A stretch of 64,000 bases of DNA from Pelodera strongyloides (Eukaryota > Nematoda > Chromadorea > Rhabditida > Rhabditidae), in contig JAANDG010000575.1 of the NCBI GenBank assembly GCA_036852015.1, forward strand, positions 1 through 64,000. The letters are read 5' to 3'. The position numbers and the translations under genes are program-made. Of the stretch, positions 50,401 through 62,400 are shown one piece after another (the stretch's first letter is position 1; the number at the start of each line of letters is the position of its first letter). The notes below the pieces were generated by a model. The model ran no database searches. It was not told the DNA's origin and saw only the letters and a program-made list of their open reading frames with translations.

Positions 50401-53400
50401 TTGGTAGTTGTCATCTGCATGTGTAGTTTCGCAGTTCGAAGGTAGTTTAGTTGTAGTCTAGTTTAATATTGTGTACAGTTTGCGTGTGCTTCATTTAGTT
50501 GTTCAAGTCAGTCCCATGTAAATTTGACGTGTTGAAAATTCGTTGAGTGTTTGTACATTAGTTTGTCAGTGCGTTGTCCTAACAAGAACCCCATTTTATT
50601 TATTAAATTAATATTGCATGAAGAAGAACTTTAAATGCATGAAATGCCACGGTAGCAGATTTATAATCCTTAACGCGCGCTTGAGCTCTTGTTGAATTTT
50701 ATTTTATTTATTTTATTTAAGTTCAAGCTTTGTTTCGACCTAGATTGAGATTGAAAGCTGGTCAACGTTTGTGACCACTCCTAAATCATTGTATTCAAAA
50801 ATACGCTTACATGAATCTACCATTGGAAAACCCTGTATTTAATAAGGATAAACAAATTTTCTAAATTAAATAAATTATTTCAATTAAGCTTGTGTGATCA
50901 AGTTCCAAGTAGCTGAAGAACGAAATCCCGCGGAAGTTAAACACTACGACGTGAAGAAAGTGGACAGGTCCGTGCTTTGATTGATCTCCTTCAAAGTAGT
51001 GCTTTTCATTACTGCAATCATTTTATATGTATGTTTATGTTAATGTTTATAATTTGTACATGACCTGTTTTCTATCTTGTCATATGGCACGTTTGAATAA
51101 GACGGTTTTTACCTTCTGGTGTTTTCTCTTTCTTACGCTACTGCAGTACTTTTGTATCCATTGCTTGGTTTTGGAGGGTTCCTTTTCTGTTTGCTAGTTT
51201 GTTTCCCCTCTTGGGAAAGCTTTGTTGGGTAATGCAATCCATTGTATTTAGCATTCACAAGTGTGCCGCTCTATGTTTCCGTGGCGGATGTACCGAGGCA
51301 GTTTACTCTTCCTCAACAAAAGAGTGCAGAATGGGAGAGGCGAGAAAGGAACGTTGTGATGCCAAAGGAGACCTCGTATCCATGTTCAACTCGGAGAACG
51401 ACATCGTAATCCAGTGCTTCAGATGCAGTAAGCTTCACGATTTCCTTGTTTGGTTCAGTCTTTCATTTATATTGCTAATTCTGGGCAATGAGCTAGCAAC
51501 AAGGTTGAATACGCGGGGTCGCGCTTGTACAATTAAATATAAATGTAGCAAATATGTTATAATAGGTATAAAAATAGCCCTGGTTTATCACCCATGTCTT
51601 GTATTGTATTACTAAATGAAATGAAATATTGTTCTCTAACAGGCCCCGAAAAAGACATCATGCTGACAGCTGATGTTCCACAACGTGCACCTTCGCAATC
51701 TAACGAGCTGACAACTGCAGCACCAGTCGAGACAACGACTGCAACGGAAGGTTAGGATGTATCAATTTTTTTATAAATTTTACTCTTTGGCGGCGCGGTT
51801 TGATCAATATATAAAGCGACTCACACTTGTGGGCTCTTAATACAACATAAATAAAGCAAGTCCAAGAACTAATAGACTGGGATATGCCTGTGATGAAATA
51901 CAAATTTCTAAAGGTGAGACGACTACACGAGCAATTCCGACAACAAATTCAAGCGTATGGAAGCACGTGACTCCTTCCACAAATTCAGAAGAAGAAACAA
52001 CATTGACTGGAGAAGGTGAACAGGTGTCAGGAGAAGAGGGAGCCACGGCTGCTGCCGAAGAAATCACGACAGCAGGGCCAGCAGAAACAACCATTGGTAC
52101 CGAGGCACCAGAAGGAACAACTGTTGGAACCGAGACACCCGAATCTGTTACAGCATCTGGTACGCTAGTTTGTAATTTAGTGTTAGCATACTTTCGTCAT
52201 TGAACATACAGTAGACTATAGGTTTGCATGTAATATGCACTAGGATATTTATTCTAGGAGAGGAAGAAACGACAACCACCGAAGTGGAGACTACTTCGGC
52301 GCCCCAAGACAGCAGTGAGGATATCGAAGGAACTGGACGTGGGTATTTTCATAGACGAAGTTGTATAATATGTATGCTTCTGTACGGGACTGAGCTCGCT
52401 GAGAAAAAGTGTATGAAGTAGTGAAGCGACCACTGTGTGTATCGTTTAGATTGCCTCATCAAGTTCCAAGCACGACCGCTGACCGAAAAACCGACAAATA
52501 TCACCGCAGGATTTGAGACGAAATTAATATCTGAGACTGCAGAAATTTGTGCTACTCTGTGCTTCCAGGTTCGCATTTATGTCCAAATGTTAGCATAACT
52601 AATTCTTCTATTTTATAACCGGCTGACAACTTGTTAGAGCCACATTGCCATGTCAATTACAGGACGGTTGTACCGGAGCCCTCTTCAATCCACAGGAAAA
52701 GTCTTGTCAACTAGCATACGATGGGCCACGCTATTGTGCTCCGGGAGCGCAAAACATTGACGTGTACGTTACCGAAGAGCTCACCTGGGTTCACTGCGTC
52801 AGTTGCTGTAAGTTGTAAAGTGGAAGTCCACATTACCGTTCATCATATATATTCAAGGAAAAACTCTCCATGCAAAATCCGTATCTTCACTTTAGTTGGA
52901 AATAAGAAGAAGCCGTCGGCACCTAAAGCGGAAGAAGCAACGACTACGACGATTTCAAGCACAGAGGAAGCTACGGTGGCTGCCGAGCCTAGTGCAAGCA
53001 CAGCAAAACCAGAAGAAAGCACTCCTGGGTCAGAGGCGACAAGCACACCCGAATCAACCTCTGAACCGACATTCTCCACCACTCCAGAAGAGGAGACTTC
53101 TTCCGGTGAGCATCAGTATCGTTAGATATTAGACTTATGGATACACTGGATATGGATATGGACCTATGGATATAATGTGACGCGTTACGTGCCATAGATC
53201 GCGAACGCCTTAGATGCATTTCATGCCATATGGACGGACTACGGAAATAGAAAGCGTCTAATACGCAACAAATTTAGGTAAGATCGCTGCTGGTACAATT
53301 GCACCGGCTGAAGAAACATCGACACATCTCGCTGTCAGTGAGGAGATCGAAGGAACTGGACGTGTGTTTTTCCATAGAAGAAGCTGCATAATATGTATTT

Positions 53401-56400
53401 TGCTCCATGAGAATGAACACGATAGCAGAAATTTAGTGTATGTGTACTATGTAGCGGTCTCCGCATGTTGAATCATTTAGATTGTCTTATCAAGTTCCAA
53501 GCACGGCCGCTGACCGAAAAACCCACAAACATCACCGCAGGATTTGAGACGAAATTAATATCTGAGACTGCGGAAATTTGCGCTACTCTGTGCTTCCAGG
53601 TTCGCCTTACATTCAATTGTAATAGCATAATAAAATATCTAATTGCATAACATGATAACCATTTGTTAGCCACATTGCCACTTACATTACAGGACGGTTG
53701 CACCGGAGCCCTCTTCAATCCACAGGAGAAGTCTTGCCAACTAGCATACGATGGACCACGTTATTGTGCTCCGGGAGAGCAAAACGTTGATGTGTATGTC
53801 ACTGATGAGCTCAGCTGGGTTCACTGCGTCAGTTGCTGTAAGTTGTAAAGTGGAAGTCCACATTACCGTTCATACATATATATTCAATTAAAAACATGAT
53901 GTGTTCTCCATGCAAAATCCGTATTTTCACTTTAGTTGGAAACAAGAAGAAACCGTCGACATCTGAAGCGGAAGAAACAACGACTACGACCATTGCAAGC
54001 ACTGACGAAGCTACAGTTGCTGCCGAACCCACTGCTACCACAGTAAAACCAGAGGAAAGCACTCCTGGATCGGAGGCGACAAGCGCAACCGAAGCAACCT
54101 CTGAACCGGCATCCTCCACCACTCCAGAAGAGGAGACTTCTTCCGGTGGGTGATCAGTATCGATAGACATAAGTCTTATGGATACACCCCTTATGGATAT
54201 GGACTTATGTATATAATGTGAACACATTACGTGATATAGGGCGCGAGCGCCCTTGATGCATTTCATGCCATATGGACTACGGAAATAGAAAGCGTCTAAA
54301 ACGCAACAAATTTAGGTGAGATCGCTTCTGGTACTATTGCACCGACTGAGGAAACATCGACACATCTCGCTGTCAGTGAGGAGATCGAAGGAACTGGACG
54401 TGTGTTTTTTCCATAGACGAATCTGCACAATATGTATTTTGCTCCATGAGAATGAACACGATAACAGAAATTTAGTGTGTATGTACTACGTAACGGTCTC
54501 CGCATGTTGAATCATTTAGATTGTCTGATCAAGTTCCAAGCACGACCGCTGACCGAAAAGCCCACAAATATCACCGCAGGATTTGAGACGAAATTAATAT
54601 CTGAGACTGCGGAAATTTGCGCTACTCTGTGCTTCCAGGTTCGCCTTTACATTCAAATGCAATAACATAATAAATTATCTAATTGCATAACATGATAACC
54701 AATTGGTAGCCACATTGCCACTTACATTACAGGACGGTTGCACCGGAGCCCTCTTCAATCCACAGGAGAAGTCTTGCCAACTAGCATACGATGGACCACG
54801 TTATTGTGCTCCGGGAGAGCAAAACGTTGATGTGTATGTCACTGATGAGCTCAGCTGGGTTCACTGCGTCAGTTGCTGTAAGTTGTAAAGTGGAAGTCCA
54901 CATTACCGTTCATGCATATATACTATATTCAATTAAAAACATGATGTGTTCTCCATGCAAAATCCGTATTTTCACTTTAGTTGGAAACAAGAAGAAACCG
55001 TCGACATCTGAAGCGGAAGAAACAACGACTACGACCATTGCAAGCACTGACGAAGCTACAGTTGCTGCCGAACCCACTGCTACCACAGTAAAACCAGAGG
55101 AAAGCACTCCTGGATCGGAGGCGACAAGCGCAACCGAATCAACCTCGGAACCGACATCCTCCACCACCCTAGAAGAGGAGAATTCTTCCGGTGGGTAACT
55201 CATATAGATAGGCAATCGATTTATTGACACACCGTTGTATAATGAGTACTTAAGTAATACTGAACAGTCGGCGTACTTACTACAGTTCATGTTCATTCAG
55301 TATGAACTATGGAATTGTGATTCAAGCGCAATTTAGGTGAGACTGCAGCTGGTACCATTGAACCAGCAGAGGAAACATCGACACATCTCGCTGCCAGTCA
55401 GGACGTCGAAGGAACAGGACGTTAGTGGATTAATCCTCGTGCTTATTACTATGCCCTGAACCGAAAATACTTCAGGATTTGTTGGGCGGATGTGCGGGGA
55501 GCATCTCTAATGGAACTTGTAGCATGGTTTTCCTATTCCGTCATATAGTAGCGTCATTCTAAATAATAGGTAGGATTTCTCGCAAGGACGCCTAGTGAGT
55601 TGATTGATAAGCTGGCATATATTTAGATTGCCTGATCAAATTCCAAGCAAGACCACTGACCGAAAAGCCAGCCAACATAACTGCCGGCTTCGAGATCAAA
55701 CTCATCGCCGAAACTGCGGAAATTTGCGCCACGCAATGTTTCCAGGTTTGTATCGAAATGGAATACCGAACAGAGCGATATTTATGTGTTCATAAGTTGA
55801 TAGCAGAGTTTGAGATCAACAATATATATGTCCGCTTAGGACGGCTGCACTGGAGCTCTCTTCAATCCAGACGAGCAGTCTTGCCAATTGGCGTATGATG
55901 GACCACGTTATTGCGCACCCGGTGAAGAAACTGTGGATGTGTATGTTACCAAGGAGCTATCTTGGGTTCACTGCGTCAGCTGTTGTAAGTTGCCGTTTTC
56001 TTCTCGATACTTTGTTAGGCGATGAATATTTGTAGAGAGATTCTTGATTCTTTTGATAACTAAGCCCTCTTTTTCCAAAATCAATCAAATAGATAATGAA
56101 TTACGAAGTAATGTTGAAAGTGCAATGTAGAAATGAATGAAGTATTCAAATAAATTTTCAGTCGGAAACAAGAAAAAGCCAGCAGAAAGCACCACTGAAG
56201 CCGCAGTCGAAACAACCACTGCCGCCGAAGAAGCAACAACAAATGAACCCACGAGTGAAGCCACAACAGAAGCTGGCGAGAATGAAACCACCACGGAAAA
56301 GACAGATGAGCCAGCTAGTGAGGCGACAACGATTGAATCAAGTGGTGAAGAGCAAACAGCTGCTGAACCGGAAGGAACAACCGCAGAAGCAGAACAAGCT

Positions 56401-59400
56401 ACGACCAGCGAAGCTGAAGAAGACACAACTGCCGCAGAGAAAGAACCATCTACCACTGAGGAGACTGCGCAGACAACCACACCCGAAACAGTCGAATCTT
56501 CGGAAGGAAGTCTTGGTTCTGGAGAATTGCTGATCGAAAACGGTACGAACACACGATTTCTAAACGCACAACGTTGAGAACCGGAATATTTATGTAGAGG
56601 TTGCGTAAACAGTCTAAAAATGCATTCATCGGTTCATCGCTTCACTGCAAAGGTAAATCTTGTTAGATTTTCAGGATGTATTATCCGGTTCCAAGCCGAT
56701 CCTTTGGACGCTCGACCCGTCGACTTTACGTCCTCGTTCGATAACCATGTCAAGACAAAAACGGCAGATGAATGCGCCAAATTCTGCTACCAGGTACTTT
56801 TTCTATTCTGCTACCAGATAGAGGCACAACATTATTGGGTCTAAATATGCTTGCCTTACAAATCTCGATATCCATACAGCTGCCTCTCGTGTGTCCTCGC
56901 TATGCATACAACTGTCTCTTGTGTGTCACATTTTTATGGAAATATCAAACTTTTTAGAAAAGAAGCATTCCTAGTTTTGATTTTATCGCGCGCGGTGTAG
57001 GTAACTTTCATGTAACGGATTTGTTTTGTTTTGGTGGACATTCAGCTTTTTGTAGGACGGATGCACTGGAGCTCTCTTCGATCCAAGCACAAACGAATGC
57101 GTTCTTGGATATGGTGACCGACCGTACTGTGGCAAAGGACCACTGAAGATACACGAGACGTCGGACGACACCGTTTGGGTGCACTGTGTTAGCTGTGGTA
57201 TGTTGTTCGATGTCTCGAATAGAAAATATTCCAGGAAGTCGATTTTCGCACACAACTCTTGGCAAATAATTGAATTTAGCAGAATATGCACCTATTTTTA
57301 TACCGAATGTGCATTAAATTACCGAAATTTCAGCGCCACATTCACCTTCGGAAAGTGGATTCGACATTGTTGCTGGAACTGGCAAGGAAAAAGGTAGTTG
57401 TATTTTGATAAAAAAAAATCATCATTTCTTTATCAAAAAATTCTTATGTAACCATAGAGTCCAGCCTGTAAAAACGAGCGCCGTATCCAAATATTTACGA
57501 CTGCATATTTAGTGCCGCCTGTCGTAGCAAGCAGCCATGACCAAGGAAGTGGAGAAGAACAAACAACAACTGAAGCGACATTAACCGAAGTTACTGAGGA
57601 AGTAACGAGCGTGGGTGCTGAGGAGTCTGAAGCCGCTAATGAGGCTACGACTGAAACAGCGGAAGAAGCGACCACTGCTGCAGCGGAAGAAGAGAGAACA
57701 TCAACTGCAGCAACTGTAGCTGAGTCCAGTGGAGAAGAGGCAACAACAGTAGCCACCGAACAAGCGACGTCACCGGCTACTGAGGAGCCCACATCTGAAG
57801 CTACTGAGCAGGCTACCACCGCGCATGCAGAAGAAGAAGCTACCGCCGTAGAAACCACATCTGCTGAGGAATCCACAACTGTCGCAGGAGAAGAGGCTAT
57901 TACTGATGTCACAGAGCAAGCGACGTCATCGGCTACCGGGGAATCCGCAACTGAAGCCACTGAGGAGGCTACGACAGAGGCAGCGGGAGAAGCAACTGCT
58001 CCAACAGCAGAAGAGTCAACGACTGTTGTTGAGGCCAGCGGAGAAGAAGCAACAACACACCCGACTGAAGAAACTACTATTGCAGAAGCGATTGATCAAG
58101 AACCCGCAGTCGTCAAGGCTGAGGAGAAAGCCAACGCTGCTGCCGAGTCCACTACCCCGCCACCGGAACAAACTACAGGTACTGAGGAACCCACAACTGT
58201 CGCAGAGGCCAGTGGAGAAGAGGCAATAACTGAAGCCACGGAGCAAGCAACCACTCAGGCAGCTGAAGAAGCGACAAGTGTAGCAGAGCCCAGTGGAAAA
58301 GAGGAAACCACTGCAACTGAAGCCGCAGAGCAAGCGACGACAGCGGCTACTGAGGAGTCCGCAGCTGAAGCAACTGAAGAGGCTACGAGTGAGGCAGCGG
58401 ATGATTCGACAACTCCATCTGCAGAAGAGCCAACGACTGTTTCAGAGGCCAGTGGAGAAGAGGTGATAGTTGAAGCAACTGAGCAAGCAACCACTCAGGC
58501 ACCTGAAGAACCGACAGTGGTAACAGAATCAAGTGGAGAAGAGGCAACCCCTGCAGCCACCGAGCAAGCGACGACAGCGGTTACTGAGGAATCCGCAACT
58601 GAAGAAACTGAGCAAGCTACTACTGAGGCAGCGGAAGAAGCCACCACTCCAACGGCAGAAGAGACAGCGACTCTTGCTGAGGCCCGTGGAGAAGAGGGAA
58701 AAACACAGCCGACTGAAGAAACTGCTACTGCCGAAGCGACTGATCAAGAACCCGAAGTCGTCAAGGCTGAGGAGATGGCTAACGCTGCGGCTGAGTCCAC
58801 TACACCGCCACCGGAAGAAACTACCGATGCTGAGGAACCGACAACGGTCGCAGAGGCCAGCGGAGAAGAGGCAACAACTGAAGCAACGGAGCAAACTGCC
58901 ACTCAGGCAGCTGAAGAGTCCACATCTGAAGCCACTGTGGAGGCTACGACTGAGGCAGCCGATGAACCGACAACTCCATTTACAGAAGAGCCAACGACTG
59001 TTTCGGAGGCCAGTGGAGAAGAGTCAACCACGGAAGCAACCGAACAAGCTAATACTCAGGCAGCGGAAGAAGAGGCTACAGCTGCAGCGGAAGAAGAGAC
59101 TACTCCAACCGCAGAAGAGCAAACGACTGTTTCTGAGGCCAGTGGAGAACAGTCAACAACTGAAGCCACGGAGCAAGCTACCTCTCAGGCATCTGAAGAA
59201 CCGACAACTGTAGCAGAGACCAGTGATGAAGAGGTAACAACCCAGTCGACAGAAGAAACTTCTCTTGCCGAAGTGGTTGATCAAGAACCTGCTGTCGTCA
59301 AGGCCAAGGAGATGGCCAACGCTGCGACTGAGTCCACTACACCGCCACCGGAAGAAACCACTGGTGCTGAGGAACCCACAACTGTCGCAGAGGCCAGCGG

Positions 59401-62400
59401 AGAAGAGGCAACAACTGAAGCCACGGAGCAAGCTACCTCTCAGGCATCTGAAGAACCGACAACTGTAGCAGAGACCAGTGATGAAGAGGCGACGACTACC
59501 ACTGATCAAGCGACGACAGCGACTACTGATGAGTCCGTATCTGAAGCAACTGAAGAGGCTGCAAGCGAGGCAGCGGATGGATCGACAACTCCATCTGCAG
59601 AAGAGCCAACGACCGTTTCGGAGACCAGTGGAGAGGAGGTTATAATTCAAGCAACTACTGAGGTGCCTGAAGAACCGACAGTGGTATCAGAATCAAGCGG
59701 AGAAGAGGCAACCCCTGAAGACATCGAGCCAGCGGTTACTGAGGAATCCGCAACTGAAGACACTGGGCAAGCTACTACTGAGGCAGCCGAAGAAGCCACC
59801 ACTTCAACGGCAGAAGAACAAACGTCTGTTACTGAGGCCAGTGGAGAAGAGGCAACAACACAGCTTACTGAAGAAACTACTATTGCCGAAGCGATTGACG
59901 AGGAACCCGCAGTCGTCAAGGCTCAGGAGATGGCCAACGCTGCGGCTGAGTCCACTACACCGCCACCAGAAGAAACTACCGGTGCTGAGGAATCCACAAC
60001 TGTGGCAGAGGCTAGCGGAGAAGTGGCGTCAAGCGCAGTCACTGAGCAAGCGACGACAGCGGCCACTGAAAAGTCCATACCTGAAGCCATTGAGGAGGTT
60101 ACGACAGTGGCAGCGGAAGAAGCAACTGCTCCAGCAGCAGAAGAGTCAACGACTGTTGCTGAGGCCAGTGGAGAAGAGGTGATAATTGAAGCAACTGGGC
60201 AAGCAACTACTGAGGCGCCTGAAGAACCGACAGTGGTAACTGAATCAAGCGGAGAAGTCGCAACCCCCACCGAGCCATCGGTTACTGAGGAATCCGCCAT
60301 GGAAGCCACTGAGCAAGCTACTACTGAGGCAACCGAAGAAGCCACCACTCCAACGGTAGAAGAGCCAACGTCTGTCGCTGAGGCCAGTGGAGAAGAGGCA
60401 ACAACACAACCGACAGAAGAAACTACTATTGCCGAAGCGATTGACGAACCCGCAGTCGTCAAGGCGGAGGAGATGGCCACCGCTGCGGCTGAGTCCACTA
60501 CACCGCCACCGGAAGAAACTACTGATGCTGAAGAACCCGCAACTGTCGCAGAGGCCAGTGAAGAAAAGGCAACAGCTGAAGCAACGGAGCAAGCTACCAC
60601 GGCTGCTACTGAGGAGTCCGTATCTGAAGCAACTGAACAGGCTACGACTGAGGCAGCCGATGAACCGACAACTCCATTTACAGAAGAGCCAACGACTGTT
60701 TCGGAGGCCAGTGGAGAAGAGGCAACCACGGAAGCAACCGAACAAGCTAATACTCAGGCAGCGGAAGAAGAGGCTACAGCTGCAGCGGAAGAAGAGACTA
60801 CTCGAACCGCAGAAGAGCAAACGACTGTTTCTGAGGCCAGTGGAGAAGAGTCAACCACTGAAGCAACCGAACAAGCAAATACTCAGGCAGCGGAAGAAGA
60901 GACTACAGCTGCAGCGGAAGAAGAGACTACTCCAACCGCAGAAGAGCAAACGACTGTTTCTGAGGCCAGTGGAGAAGAGGTGACAACACAACCGACAGAA
61001 GAAACTTCTCTTGCCGAAGCGATTGACGAAGAACCCGCAGTCGTCAAGGCTGAGAAATTGGCCAACACCGCGGCTGAGTCTACTACATCGCCAACAGAAG
61101 AAACAACAGCAGCTGAAGAACCAAACACGGTGGCAGAGGCCAGCGGAGAAGAGGTAACAGCTGAAGCCACCGAGCAAGTGACGACATCGGCTATTGAGGA
61201 ATCCGAATCTGAAGCCGCTGCGGAAGCTACGACTGAGGCAGGAGAAGAAGCAACAGCTCTCCCAGCAGAAGAGAAAACGACCGTTGCTGAGGCCAGTGAA
61301 GAAGAGACAACAACACAACCGACAAAAGAAACTTCTCTTGCCGAAGCGATTGAAGAAGAACCCGCAGTCATCAAGGCTGAGAATGTGGCCAACACCGCGG
61401 CTGAGTCTACTACATCGCCAACAGAAGAAACAACAGCTGCTGAAGAATCCGCAACTTTCATAGAGGCTAGTGGAGAAGAGGCAAGCACGGAAGCCATCGA
61501 GCAAGCTACGACCGCGGCTGCCGAAGAGTCCGCAGCTGAAGCAACTGAAGAAGCGACTACTCAGGCAGCGGAAGAAGCGGCTACAGCTGCAGCGGAAGAA
61601 GCGACTACTCCAGAGGCCAGTGAAGAAGAGGGAACCACTGAAGCCACCGAGCAAGCTACGACCGCGGCTACTGAGGAGACCACATCTGAAGCAACCGAAG
61701 AAGCGGCTACTGCGGCAGCGGAAGAACCGACTACTTTAACTGCGGAAAAGCAAACGAATTTTGCTGAGTCTAGTGGAGAAGAGGCAACAGCTGAAGCCAC
61801 CGAGCAAGCGACGACACCGGCTACTGAGGAGTCCGCATCTGAAGGCAGCGAGGAAGCTACAGCTGAGGCAGCAGAAGAAGCAACTACTCCAACAGCACAA
61901 GAGTCAACGACTGCTGCTGAGGCAAGTGGAGAAGAGGTAACAACACTAGCGACTGAAGAAACTTCTATTGCCGAAGCGATTGATCACGAACCCGCAGTCG
62001 TCAAGTCTGAGAAAATGACGAACGCTAGTGGAGAAGAGGCAAGCACGGAAGCTATCGAGCAAGCTGCGACCGCGGCTGCCGAAGAGTCCGCAGCTGAAGC
62101 AACTGAAGAAGCGACTACTCAGGCAGCGGAAGAAGCGGCTACAGCTGCAGCGGAAGAAGCGACTACTCCAACCGCAGAAGAGCAAACGACTGTTGCTGAA
62201 GCTAGTGGCGAAGATTTAACCACGGAAGCCGCCGAGCAATCTCCGACATCGGCTACTGAAGAGTCCGCATCTGAAACAACTGAAGAAGGTACTACTCAGG
62301 CAACGGAAGAAGCGGCCACAGCTGCAGCGGAAGAAGCGACTACTCCAACCGCAGAACAGCAAACGACTTTTGCTGAGGAAAGTGGAGAAGACCAAGCAAC

